NCBI GenBank assembly: GCA_949130485.1
Contig: OX422197.1
Location: 7,213,491-7,277,490, forward strand
Source of the DNA: Agelas oroides
Taxonomy: Eukaryota; Porifera; Demospongiae; Agelasida; Agelasidae
Reading direction: 5' to 3'
Length of the DNA stretch: 64,000 nt
A model generated the notes under the pieces. The model was not told where the DNA came from and made no database searches. It worked only from the letters and a program-made list of their open reading frames with translations. A program made the position numbers and the translations under genes. Positions 40,001 to 52,014 of the stretch are shown here, piece by piece (position 1 is the stretch's first letter; each line of letters starts with the position of its first letter).

Positions 40001-43000
40001 CAAACATCTCTACATGTTTAGTTTATAAACACATGGCTAGAGAGTTGATTACTGCAATTAAACAGGTCTCAAAACATAAGTTGGTGATACTGAAATTCAC
40101 TGAGGAATGGATCCAAACAGCTTCGCATGTTTCAGTTCTGGAAAAACATGGCTGCAAATTCATTACTGCTGTCTGGAGACAAACTTGTGATATGGGATGC
40201 AGCTAGAAATTCTGTGTTGATAGCTGGCTAAGGTCAATAACTGTAGCACTATAGCTGAATAGTGGTTACATGAATTACACAGCACTGGATGAATGTACAG
40301 TCTCAAAAGCACCAAGAGCACAGGATGCTGTCATCATGTGCTCTTGAAAGTACCAATGTGAAAAACATTGACGTACCAGTGCAAACTTTGCACTGGACAC
40401 CTCCATTTCTCTTCCACCCGTAGCTCCCTCCACATCTCCCCCCTCAACCCCGGCTGAACCTCCATGCCCCTGCTTGATGAACCCTCGACCATCTGAAGAG
40501 AAACAATGAGAAAGAAATGTACCCACAGAGTGCGATGGACTAGCCTTGAACCCAGGCTTTCCGTTCTAAGTCTCGATCAAGCTGAAAGGAATGTTTTCCT
40601 ATTATTATTGTGAATACCAACCCCGCTAATTTTGTTGTACGTATGTCGCAACTCCAATGAGGCTACAGTTAATTCTACTGACAGAGATACCACTGGAATA
40701 TAGTTTTCTGACCCATAAAACTGCACCCACCTCTCCTTTCCACAAAGATGACACCCTTGGAGTGGCTAGTGGTGGTGGGATGAGTGTGGGGGTGTGAGGA
40801 GGGGTGGAGTCTTGTGGTGGGCCCATCCACGTCCTCCTCAATGTCCTCTTCAGACACAAGGAACTGAGGGTCTGGGACAGAGAGGGAGGATGGATCATCA
40901 CTCATATTTCTGTGAATACACAATCATGCTATATGCTATATCTTTGACTGCATGGTTCAGTGATGTGCATTTATGTGAAAGATGAATGTTGACTGTGTAC
41001 ATGCATGACTGTGAGATGGCTTTAATACAGTGTACTGTACAGTATAGGGCTCCTAATGAAGCTCTTTCTCATGTGCGGTATAAGGGAAAATGAGTTTGGG
41101 TACGAGGTTAGGAAGGTAGCATTGCCTTACCATCTGGTTGGCTGTATTCACTTCTTACTGGAAGGCTGCCATTGATAAAGAAAGAAAAAACAGCGACATC
41201 AATTAAGTAAAGTTGGCACGCCTTTTCACAGAGAGTGTCATGAGGGTGTTGTCGGTTTCACTTGATGCACTTACTTCTGGGGCTGTCCCCCGCTGAGAGC
41301 TAGTTGGTCAGCCAGGGAGGGCCCTGATGTGGCGCCTTCTGATAATGGGTCTCCATCATTCGTAGGAAAAACTACAAATGCAAAAAAAAAAAAGAAAAAG
41401 GAAACAAATTGTCCATTCTGTATGTATGTAGTAGCCCACGTACAGTATCATAGCCAATAGCTTTGGACAGTTTACATTGGTAGACTCAACGGTTCAGTCA
41501 CTGCTAATCATTTTAACGAAGGCACCAGCCAATGTTTTGTGTTGATATGGTACTAGATGATGAACCAAATGGTAGGAAAATCATCACAAATTGCGTTTGA
41601 TTACACATCGACAAAATATTTAGTCTCAACCAAGATGGTATAAGTTGAATTACATCAGTACACATCAAGCATTGTGACTAACAAGTGTCTGTTGACTAAA
41701 TATTGCAGCTGACATTCTTGGGAAGTATTTAACTTATCGGACAAACATTTGACTTCTGGCATGAGGGAAGAGGAAAAGTGAAAAATTTGGCGGTTGAAGC
41801 AAGATGTCTGAAACTCTATTGCTCAATCACTTGCTATGCAATGTAACATGTACACATGCAGTAATGACCAGGGAGTGAGGATAGCCTCGTACCCAGGGTC
41901 TTTCTTGTGGAAAGAGGGCTAGGAGGGAGGCTGGGTATGAGGCTAGGAGGGAGGCTAGGTATGAGGCTAGGAAGGAGGCTGGGTATGAGGCTAGGAGGGA
42001 GGCTGGGTACGAGGCTAGGAGGGAGGCTGGGTACGAGGCTAGGAGGGAGGCTGGGTATGAGGCTAGGCTGGGTATGAGGCTAGGAGGGAGGCTGGGTACG
42101 AGGCTAGGAGGGAGGCTAGGTATGAGGCTAGGAGGGAGGCTGGGTACGAGGCTAGGAGGGAGGCTGGGTATGAGGCTAGGCTGGGTATGAGGCTAGGAGG
42201 GAGGCTGGGTATGAGGCTAGGAGGGAGGCTGGGTACGAGGCTAGGAGGGAGGCTGGGTACGAGGCTAGGAGGGAGGCTGGGTATGAGGCTAGGCTGGGTA
42301 TGAGGCTAGGAGGGAGGCTGGGTACGAGGCTAGGAGGGAGGCTAGGTATGAGGCTAGGAGGGAGGCTGGGTACGAGGCTAGGAGGGAGGCTGGGTATGAG
42401 GCTAGGCTGGGTATGAGGCTAGGCTGGGTATGAGGCTAGGAGGGAGGCTGGGTATGAGGCTAGGCTGGGTACGAGGCTAGGAGGGAGGCTGGGTATGTTG
42501 GTGCATGTACAAACCTGGAAGCTGTCTCCCATGCCTTAAAGAACCTAAGGAAACAAAAATAATAAATAAACACACTGTAAATTGAGAGCTTTGTCATTTC
42601 ACCATTCATTGATGCTGTACAGTGTAGCTGACAAGGGGTAATTACTACATAAGGACAATGCATGCTCAGGACCCAATAACTCTGGGTCCTGCAAATTATG
42701 GGTGCTAGTAAACTGTGGTATGCGTGGACAGATGAATGGATGGATGCCGGAGGCCAAAGGTTGTCTCATTGTAACCATGCTATTATACACATTCGCACCT
42801 TGAGGAGGTGGCTCACTTGGAGGTGGGTGTGGCTCATCTAACTCCCCATGATCTACGTCTTCTGGAGGCTCTCCTTCTTGTACAGGTACTGGCAGAGGCT
42901 CCTCCGACTCTTTCCTCTCCTCCTCCTCTTCCTCCCTCTTCCTCCCACGCCTAGTCCTTTTATGCTTTGACACTTTACGGCCGTGATGAGGATCACCCAT

Positions 43001-43217
43001 TTCTGAGATCTCTTGTGGTGTTGCAATGCCTCCCTCTGCATCTCTGCCTCTCTCATTTCCAGTCTGCTCCGTTGGTTTGTTATTACTGCTATCTCTTATT
43101 TCGAGTGATGGTACGGGAGGGGAGTTATAAATGGGGTCCAGTCTTGCACGCAGCTGGCTCAATGCTGATTCTCCAATGAGCTCTGCACCTGTGTGTGTGT
43201 ATGTGCATGTGTGTGTG

Positions 43218-43259
<42 letters not shown>

Positions 43260-43655
43260 GATATAAGCATACGTACAAAGTACCAAACACAATTGAAATC
43301 TCAAGTACATTTTAGCCCTCAAAACGTCAAATCTCAATCTATACACACTGCAGAAACTGGATAGAGAGTGGTCTGACTATGTAGATCTTTCTGCTCGAGT
43401 AGAGAAAATATTATCCACCATTTGCTGACCTTCCTTGAGACTGTCCCCCTCCTTCTTGCCATCTTCTTCCCGAGCTTCCCTCTTTGTTCGTCTCTTCCTT
43501 GTTCTCCTTTTCTTCCCGGCTGAAGAGATGGGGTCCAGTTTCCGGGGAGGTCTGTGAAGGTCACTAGTAGTGAGGGGGCTAGTGGGGGTGGAGGGGTCAA
43601 GGTCCGACATCCTCAGGGGACCCGGGCTCAGCTCAGCTGGCGGGGGGCTTGCCAT
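37034..43655 (-). CDS. TMEM237: TMEM237, ciliary transition-zone membrane protein
   Basis: Eleven exons, minus strand: 43655-43430, 43188-42799, 41371-41275, 40909-40731, 40492-40377, 39965-39911, 39134-38981, 38134-38058, 37965-37872, 37797-37580, 37179-37034 (583 aa, phases agree). The cytosolic N-terminal half is Pro- and Lys/Arg/Glu-rich (PPRKLDPISSAGKKRRTRKR), as in vertebrate TMEM237. Conserved blocks follow: GVIFVERRG; HRAIETMTFSAHGLVAG; LDLLQYYNSLTLPVHAVYIF then VSLFDRFDFARLDR; LLIFLALMVTVSVVALDERM; and a last membrane segment SPWLALAIVRAICCSTSWLL. The family anchors the ciliary transition zone (Joubert syndrome gene in humans). The last exon is the least certain. It is longer than the human protein (408 aa), mainly in the N-terminal half. 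It is head-to-head with UBR4. Confidence 0.85.
38418..38796. mobile_element. MITE family B, full copy
   Basis: Terminal inverted repeats CCGTAATCTCTCGA (left) and CCATAATCTCTCGA (right, inverted), followed by GCCCACC-type subterminal motifs on both sides. It lies in the TMEM237 intron between exons 39134-38981 and 38134-38058. A truncated relative is at 13205-13440 in POLK. Confidence 0.82.
39619..39694 (-). pseudogene. Partial duplicate of TMEM237 exon 39965-39911
   Basis: About 80 bp repeats the 3' part of the downstream exon and its donor: ACTATGACGTTCAGTGCACA then GTATGTC, plus ~40 bp of following intron (AAGTTTGTAGTCACAAGATT). The upstream half of the exon and its acceptor are missing, so it is probably not spliced. 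It still encodes the TMTFSAHGLVAG block. Confidence 0.75.
41882..42497. repeat. Variable 15/24-bp minisatellite, MITE-derived
   Basis: Units of GGGTACGAGGCTAGGAGGGA with a shorter variant lacking the GGAGG part. It starts from a hairpin MITE end (ATAGCCTCGTACCCAGGG at 41881). It is in the TMEM237 intron between exons 43188-42799 and 41371-41275. Confidence 0.9.
43189..43252 (-). repeat. (CA)n tract at the TMEM237 exon 2 acceptor
   Basis: (GT)n on the plus strand, so (CA)n on the sense strand. It ends in CACACAG immediately before exon 2. The same arrangement is seen at several plus-strand acceptors in the window. Confidence 0.85.
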
Positions 43656-44360
43656 GATTTGTCCTGTGCCTGGGGATATACATCAAGGGGTAGTCACTAT
43701 ATGTCACCTGTAGAAGCGTTTGCGACCGCGATCAAGTTTGCTTGATTGCTTGATCGTTCCCTTCTGAGGCTCGATCTTGATCGCTTGATTTTCAAGTCAA
43801 ATTGCAGCTGCACGTTCTTGATCCGTTGATTTTAGCAGTTCGGAAGTCACCTTGATTGGCCCCCAAAAAGGGCTTTGATCGCTTAATTCAATTTTGATCC
43901 CGGTCGCAAACGCTTGCGCTTCTACATGGGACACAAGTGACTACATATGTAAAGTGAAGGGTAATATTTCAGTCTCAGGAACTTTGTCTACCAAGGAATT
44001 TGCAGTTGCAGTAAGCATTTGAAGAGTCATGGAACTGTCACAACAAATGCTTTTGACCTGTGCACAAATATGGAGAGATGTGGTTCATTGATACAGTGAC
44101 AGTAGCTACAGTTTAATACGCAACACAAAACGTAAAGACTTTACTTGGATATGCAGCAGTTTATGCAGCTGCAAAACACAGTAAACTCACCTAGCTATAG
44201 GCAGTGCCACCGGGCATGTGCCCTATGTGCATTGTGCTGCACGTTGTGATCTCGTTGCTATGGAGAGCAACACAAAATGTAAGGCACATGACAGTCACGT
44301 GAAAGTTAACAATTAACATTAATTAACTGGGTTAATAATCGCTTCTGCCATGCGTTCAAC
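43656..44360. promoter_or_regulatory. Bidirectional promoter region, TMEM237 / UBR4
   Basis: 705 bp between start codons. It contains the foldback element at 43709-43932, an E-box CACGTG at 44296-44301 close to UBR4, and an imperfect RFX X-box-like palindrome (GTTGCTATGG then AGAGCAAC) at 44254-44271. X-boxes regulate many ciliary genes, which would fit TMEM237, but this site has a mismatched half. Confidence 0.45.
43709..43932. mobile_element. Foldback element in the TMEM237/UBR4 promoter
   Basis: The left arm GTAGAAGCGTTTGCGACCGC + GATCAAG is inverted at the right end (TTGATCCCGGTCGCAAACGC + TTGCGCTTCTAC). The interior is dense in TTGATC/GATCAA motifs. The right end continues as TGGGAC, resembling the TGTAGAA/TCCC end of 32772-33022. 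Confidence 0.8.
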
Positions 44361-47300
44361 ATGGAGGCCAAAGGCGAGGAGAGATCTTTCCAATTTTCTG
44401 CTCTATTTGCGCCCGGTGCCTCCTCTACGATGGCTGAATTCTGCGAGAAATTAAGTAAAAGGTCAGTAATGACTAATGCAACAGCGATTCACACATGCTA
44501 GCATGCACAACCCCGTGAATAGTTTGTTCTGTGTTGTGTGAAGACTGTTGATCAGTAATCTTTGTTGTCTTTTTTTATCCCTGTGTAGGGAGGCTGTGTT
44601 TAAGAGGCTGCATGTTGGCACGGTCAGCCTTGCCCTACTGTCGGGCAATTTCGTTGTGCAGAGTGCTGGTATGTTGCAATCAATTTAACGACAAAATGTT
44701 ACCATTCCTACATTAGTGAAAGATCTTTCTGTTGATAGTCTTGTCAGTAGCATTGTACCTGTTATCAGTAAGATTTGGTTTGATCTGGCAATGCGTGTAT
44801 GTTACTGAACGAGTCTCCTGCCATTCTAGCCTGTGCACCTTACGTAATGGTGTATATAATAGTCCACGAAATCGGTTTGCATGAGAATGTTTACATACGT
44901 GTCTGATCTGCTCTAACTTGGGTGTCTCTGGACAGCTCTGTAGCGTGTACTGCCATCTTGAGTGGCAAGCAACAATGGCAGCAGGTCCCTATAAATTGGC
45001 TTGTTTTGCATAAGAACAAAAAGTGAGTATGATTTCACCACTGTCTCATTTGGTAGCCACTGGTATGGGAAAATATTGTGTGCAAGTTTGTTACCCCGCG
45101 CGCATGCACAAGGGGTAAAGTGACCGGTCATGTCCGTCTGTCGTCGTTGTCCGTCTGTCTGTCTGTCGGCACGAAAAATACCAGTTCTCCAGATCCAGGC
45201 CGTTCTATTAGTGCTAAATACCTTCAGCCTGTGCGAAACGTTGAAAAACGGCTTTGTCTATGCTCCTTTTTGCTAGATACACTCTACAAACGCTTAAAAT
45301 CCTGCGTTTTGAGTTGGCATCGTGGGCATGCCTATCGACCACACCCAGATACCTGGCCACCTGCACAACACGAGACGACGGTTTCAGTGTTCCTAGGGTT
45401 CGCTATACAGCATGCATTCGTGAGACGACAGTTTGTTCCTACTCTCAAGGAAGCGCACGGATAGCTACGTGGCGTGCGGGGTATGTGTTCTACAGAGCTC
45501 TAGTTTCTATTGTTTTCACTCTCCCAGGTATGTCTGTACCAGCCACCCTCCCGTCTTCCTGCAAGACCCTCCTGCAGTTTGTGCTGAGTCTCCTCCCAGA
45601 GTGTGGAGATGCATACCTCCCCATCTTTAAGTTTGTGAACAGTTTCTGCACTGGGGAGGCCTTTCTGAGCTCGAGTGACACCGCATTCCTGGTGCAGCAA
45701 CTGAAGTCAAGTCGGTTCGAGGAAGAAGCAGAGGAGGAGACAAAGAGAGACGGGCAAGATGCTGGGAAAGGTGTGTATGGAAGGGGTGATATTAAAAACG
45801 TGTGTGTACGGTGTTTGTCAGAAGTCAGTGTTGAAATTCATTAATTCCGTCGCTGTAGGAGTCCCAGCTGAAGGCTCTGAACAGGTGGATGGTGGACAGA
45901 GAGCCAGGGCAAAGAGTGACTCCAAGACGGAGGTTCTGAAGCTGTTTAATCGTCTCAAGGTGGGACGCTATGATGCTGCAACCCAGACTAAGAAGAAGAC
46001 CGTGCCCCCCTCAGAGGAAGGAGAGGGTCCCCCCTCCTCCTCTCATCCATCCAGTGGTGCCGTCAATGAGGGATTCCTTGAGATCATCTTGAACCTTCTC
46101 AGAGAGCTCGATGTTGGCAAGCAACTTGTAGATTTCTGCTCCTCGCTGCCGATTTTCAAGACCCTTGCCGAGGAGAAGGGAAGCTTCCTGAGTGCACCCT
46201 CTGGGAGGGATGTCACCAGTGGGCTGGCTACTACAGTGGAAAGGTGAGGAGGCTGTGAATGGTGTTCTATAACACACAAGATTTGTGTTGAATCCACTTC
46301 TATGATACAGTATGCAACATTACTCAATAGAATTCTGATGAACTTAGTTGTTGGCAGTTAGTCTTAACACGGTTACTGTATTTCAGGTTTGAAAAACAAT
46401 AGTGATGAAGAATTTTCTGAGTTACTAGAAATTTTATTACTGTGGTTTAACTATCCTTTCAGTTTCGCCAGCTACTGTGATCATCCAAGAACAAATTGTC
46501 ACTGAGACTGTACTGGGTTTAAGATAAGGGGGGAAAGGGCAGAAGACAGGGAACAAGAATAGGAAGAGTGCAGAGAAGGGGGGGGAGAAGAATAACAGTA
46601 GGCAACACTGTGATGTGTGCGGTTAAAGTTCCAGTAGTGTTTTGTTGTCCGTAATACTGCTGGCGTTCCAACCGCAGAGAGCAACTGAACTCAAGTGTGT
46701 TTAATATCTTGCTGGTTCTGACGACGTAGCCAGCAAAGACGCTTGCACACTGACATTTGTCATAACAGTATGTCCTGTTGGATTTGACCTCAGTAGCTAG
46801 TATCTGGATCATGTGTAATTTATCTCGGCATCCGTGACCGTTACATACCCTCTTGTCTGTGCACGTAGGCTTCACCAGCTGAGGTGTGCGGTGGAGGCTG
46901 TTTCCCTTCTCATGAACCTGCCGTCCTCCTTCCTGGCACCCAGGGTGGCAACCCTGTCTAGCCTACTCTTCAGTGCCCTCCAGGCTGCCACCGCTGCCAC
47001 CTGTGCTGTGGCTTCCCTTGGGGGAGCAAAGACTGTCGGAGCAAAGGATGCTTCAGATGGAGAAGCTGGTAGGTTCCATTGTATGTGTGCAGTGGGTTGG
47101 TAGGTTCCGTTGTATGTGTGCAGTGGGTTGGTAGGTTCCGTTGTATGTGTGCAGTGGGTTGGTAGGTTCCGTTGTATGTGTGCAGTGGGCTGGTAGGTTC
47201 CGTTGTATGTGTGCAGTGGGCTGGTAGGTTCCGTTGTATGTGTGCAGTGGGCTGGTAGGTTCCGTTGTATGTGTGCAGTGGGCTGGTAGGTTCCGTTGTA

Positions 47301-50300
47301 TGTGTGCAGTGGGCTGGTAGGTTCCGTTGTATGTGTGCAGTGGGCTGGTAGGTTCCGTTGTATGTGTGCAGTGGGCTGGTAGGTTCCGTTGTATGTGTGC
47401 AGTGGGCTGGTAGGTTCCGTTGTATGTGTGCAGTGGGCTGGTAGGTTCCGTTGTATGTGTGCAGTGGGCTGGTAGGTTCCGTTGTATGTGTGCAGTGGGC
47501 TGGTAGGTTCCGTTGTATGTGTGCAGTGGGCTGGTAGGTTCCGTTGTATGTGTGCAGTGGGCTGGTAGGTTCCGTTGTATGTGTGCAGTGGGCTGGTAGG
47601 TTCCGTTGTATGTGTGCAGTGGGCTGGTAGGTTCCGTTGTATGTGTGCAGTGGGCTGGTAGGTTCCGTTGTATGTGTGCAGTGGGCTGGTAGGTTCCGTT
47701 GTATGTGTGCAGTGGGCTGGTAGGTTCCGTTGTATGTGTGCAGTGGGCTGGTAGGTTCCGTTGTATGTGTGCAGTGGGCTGGTAGGTTCCGTTGTATGTG
47801 TGCAGTGGGCTGGTAGGTTCCGTTGTATGTGTGCAGTGGGCTGGTAGGTTCCGTTGTATGTGTGCAGTGGGCTGGTAGGTTCCGTTGTATGTGTGCAGTG
47901 GGCTGGTAGGTTCCGTTGTATGTGTGCAGTGGGCTGGTAGGTTCCGTTGTATGTGTGCAGTGGGCTGGTAGGTTCCGTTGTATGTGTGCAGTGGGCTGGT
48001 AGGTTCCGTTGTATGTGTGCAGTGGGCTGGTAGGTTCCATTGTATGTGTGCAGTGGGTTGGTAGGTTGTAGTAGTCTAACTAAATCTCAAACATTCGGTC
48101 TCACGGGTCAAACATCCAGTCTCACGGGTCAAGGATTGAGTGGGTATGTTTATTTGCTTGTGAATAATCACTAATTCTTGGCTGTATCGTAAACCTTAGT
48201 TTAGTCCTAAGGGACCTTCTTGAGGTAATGTCAGTTCGTAAACACACGGGCTGGTATAGTGCTCCAAGTATGTACATGGGTGTCTAAATGAGGGAGGGTG
48301 TTGATTGTTACCAGTCTAAATGATGAGGCTTCACACTTCACGACGGTCTTCTGACTGCAGTATGGAGACTGGTTGTGTGACTGATAGACTGGTACAGTAC
48401 TGTACCTTCGTACATACATTTGTGCATGCATATAGGTGCATGTACATGCTAAACGTCTACACTTCTAGGTTTGTTCTAGCAACTAGTCTGTGGTAGGTAG
48501 TGTACCCCGGACAATTGCCTCCAACGCACTGTTTCGGGAACGTTTCCGAAACATCTCCTGCCTAGGCTTGTGACCATTATGTTCGAAATTGCCAACGTTA
48601 CGAATTTCTCGGATTTCATCCTATAATATGATGATTATGCTCGCTGTTATATACTACTTTAGCACTAGTACGAGTTAAACTAGGCTAGTAAATAAAAAGC
48701 TTGGTGAATGTTCAGGATTTCATGCCTGGTAATACGGCATGATTTCTCATCTCTCCACAGCTCAGAAGGGTGGTGCTGAGATGGAGCCTTCAGACCGGGA
48801 TGTCACCATACCTGAGCTGCTGGCCCATCTTTCCTGCTGTTCTCCTCCCACTGTTACCACCCTCGCTACCGCCAGGGCACTCACCAGCACCATCACAGCT
48901 CTGGCGGTAAGTGGACCCCATGATATAGATACAAGTAGCTGGCCATGGTGATATAATCGCATGGTCTCTACTTGTGTGATAGAACCCTTTTTGGTAGAGT
49001 GTAGACGTGTATTTGTTTTGTACTAGCGCTTGTTGTTAACACTGTTATGGTACAGTTTTACTTGTAAGCTGGATGGCAACCATCTTTGGTTACAAATTGG
49101 CACTCACTGATCGCTTTGTTCTTTTCTTGACCATGCCCTTTAGCTGATTCTGTAGTGTGCAAATTTCCGAGTTTTCGTGCATAGATAAGGCGATTGGTCC
49201 ACTAGTGCATCAACATTTCTGTGTCTCTGAATGTGTGTGTTTTACCACCAGACTCCCTACCTGTGTTGCTGTGTTAGTCACTGTTACGATGCACCTCAAA
49301 TGTATTCAGTTTCAGTTTGTACATGCAAGTGTTAGCTACTATTTGTGTACGAGTGTGTGTGACTTTTTCCTGTGCAGATGAAACTCTACGGGAGATTGGT
49401 TGTGGAGACCAAGGATGCCGCCAGAGTCAGTGCCAATGTACGTTCTTACTGATCCTTGAGGAGGTGTATTGCTTCCTTCCTGCTCTGATTGTCTTTCGTA
49501 TTTCTTCTTCGCTATAATGTTGATAAGTTTGTTATCATATGTTGTATGTGCACAGGTTGTTCAGAATGTGCGTACACTGATGGTGTACCACACTCTGTCG
49601 GGACTGTTACCCCTGCTTGGGGGGACCACTGGCAAGGAGGGAACCGAGGGAGCCAAGCTGCTGGGGTATGTGTGTGCGTCTGCAATAATAGAGCCATGAT
49701 ACTACATGGTCATAGATGCACAAGAGAGGCTAACTGGTCCGTAATGTACGAGTGGTACCAGGCTTTTTCTCCACGGCTGCAAGATAAAATCTGGGAGTGG
49801 GACAAAGCTGGAGCCATGGTACCACCATAAGTACACTGTGCAGTGGCCTACTGTAGGAGTAGCCATGTTTGTAGCTTGATTATAGTCAAATGACTTTTGT
49901 AAGCCCGAGCAATTGTAACAGTTTGTTCGTCATCTACAATGTTTTGAAGTCATGCTGCGCTGTAATTTGTGGTACGTAATATATTTGGCCATTCTAATAA
50001 AGTGTATGGAAAATGACCAAGGTCACATGTAATTTCGAACTCAGGGTATGCTGAACATGTGTTGCATTGTTTTGTATTCTCTATGATATCGGCATACTGT
50101 GTTGTGTTGTAGGCACGTCAAGTTCAGTGTTTCCCTCGTGGAGCTGACCTACCAGGCGGTGGACACAGCCAGAATACTGTTTGAGGATCTCGTGGGGGGG
50201 AGAAATGAGGAGGTGAGGGAGGAGTGTTATCACTCTGTGCTGGTATCTCTGCTCCCAATGTGTATACCTCTTGCACCATAGCTCAATTCACTCACCCATG

Positions 50301-51112
50301 AATGTTCCCTCCCTCTCCTTCCTCCTTCCTCCTTCCTCCTTCCTCCTTCCCTCTTTCCTCCTCCTTTCTCTCTTCTCCTTTTCATTGTTTCTCCCATTTC
50401 CTGCCCTCCACCTCTCCCTTCCTCCTTCCCTCTTTCCTCCTCCTTTCTCTCTTCTCCTTTTCATTGTTTCTCCCATTTCCTGCCCTCCACCTCTCCCTTC
50501 CTCCTTCCCTCTTTCCTCCTCCTTTCTCTCTTCTCCTTTTCATTGTTTCCTGCCCTCCACCTCTCCCTTCCTCCTTCCCTCTTTCCTCCTCCTTTCTCTC
50601 TTCTCCTTTTCATTGTTTCTCCCATTTCCTGCCCTCCACCTCTCCCTCCCTCCTTTCTCTCTTCTCCTCCTCTTTCCTTCCCTCTTCCTCCCCTCCTCCC
50701 TCCCTCCTCCCTCCTCCCTCCCCCCCTCCTCCCCCCCTCCCCCCCCTCCTCCCCCCCTCCTCCCCCCAACAGTCCACCGTACAAGGTCCTCCTCTCACTG
50801 TTCTCAACTTTGATGTTCTGGGGAACTACTCCTGCTGGCAGTGTGTGGAGCTACTGCTGTCTCACCTCCCACTTCTCAGGACTCTCTTCACCCTCTTGCT
50901 TGGAGCTTTCAGGAAGGTGAAGAACACTTTGTTCTTGTGTTGATGCATAGAGCCTGTGCTGCGCCATAGCTGGGTTTGGGTTCTATACTGGTTGTAGTCA
51001 TGTTACACACATACATGCAAGCACAGTGGGCGACTGTGTATACAACATCTGAGCATGTCTTTTTTTTTTCAGGACGATATGGTTCATTAGTTGTTATTGC
51101 ACGCCTGCACAC

Positions 51113-51182
<70 letters not shown>

Positions 51183-51975
51183 TCTCTCTCTCTCTGAGTC
51201 AACAACATTAACCAAAATTGGATAAGTCACACAACTTGTAGATAACAATTAGTAATCCCACCCAACCAATTAACAATCATATCATAGCCTACCTATGACA
51301 TCATGAGAAAAGGTCAGTCACATGTAGAAGAGAAAGAAGAGAGATCAACTAAAGAGAAGAATCTAGCAGCATCCATTGCCTTCCTAAGAGATAAGTCATA
51401 GAAGTATACTTCTGGCATTGCTACTACTTTCATTTTGCTGGTCTGCAAACAAAAACAATAATTCAAGTACTCATTTGATTCTCAGAGATTCAAGTTAAAG
51501 GTCAAATAGCTGTGACAGTCTATAGCCATCTAGCTACCATAAGACCGATGACTCAAAGCATGTGTAAGATCGCATGTAGTGAGCCTACATCCCAAGCCCA
51601 CATGCAGCATGTCCCAACTACCAGACTTAGCTGGACTCCATGTACATATGGGAGTGGCTCCGCCCTTTCTGTAGCCATCCACAGGTCGGAAGTTTAAAGG
51701 AGCCGAAACCTGTGTTTGTGCAAAGATCAGACTGGGAACTCCCCTGATGACCAGCAAAAAGAAAACTGTGAACTGGAAATGGCGGAACAGTTGAATATCT
51801 AGTTACTGCTGTGATACTCCCATAGTAACGAGCTTTACATTACATTATTCAGCAATATCACACACATGCAAGACCCCCCAAAAGGAATAAGTAACCAAAA
51901 TTAAGTATCTCATCTTCACTGATTCATGGTGCAATGGACACGTTCCCTGCCAATCTCCTTAACAGGAAGACTCTT

Positions 51976-52014
<39 letters not shown>

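Noticed and set aside
42517..42536. 20-nt micro-exon candidate in TMEM237 (GCATGGGAGACAGCTTCCAG)
   Set aside because: Including it breaks the phase between exons 43188-42799 and 41371-41275, which join correctly without it.
45254..45630. ORFs over UBR4 intron 2 / exon 3
   Set aside because: Only the part from 45528 is UBR4 exon 3; the upstream reading is intron and other-frame shadow.
46970..48040. 356-aa minus-strand ORF of repeating His/Thr/Pro/Tyr-rich units
   Set aside because: It is the antisense reading of the 31-bp UBR4 intron array: 3 x 31 bp without stops gives an open frame automatically.
1384..48067. Minisatellites as CRISPR arrays
   Set aside because: Units are contiguous near-identical repeats of 24-56 bp without unique spacers, they lie in introns of animal genes, and there are no cas genes.
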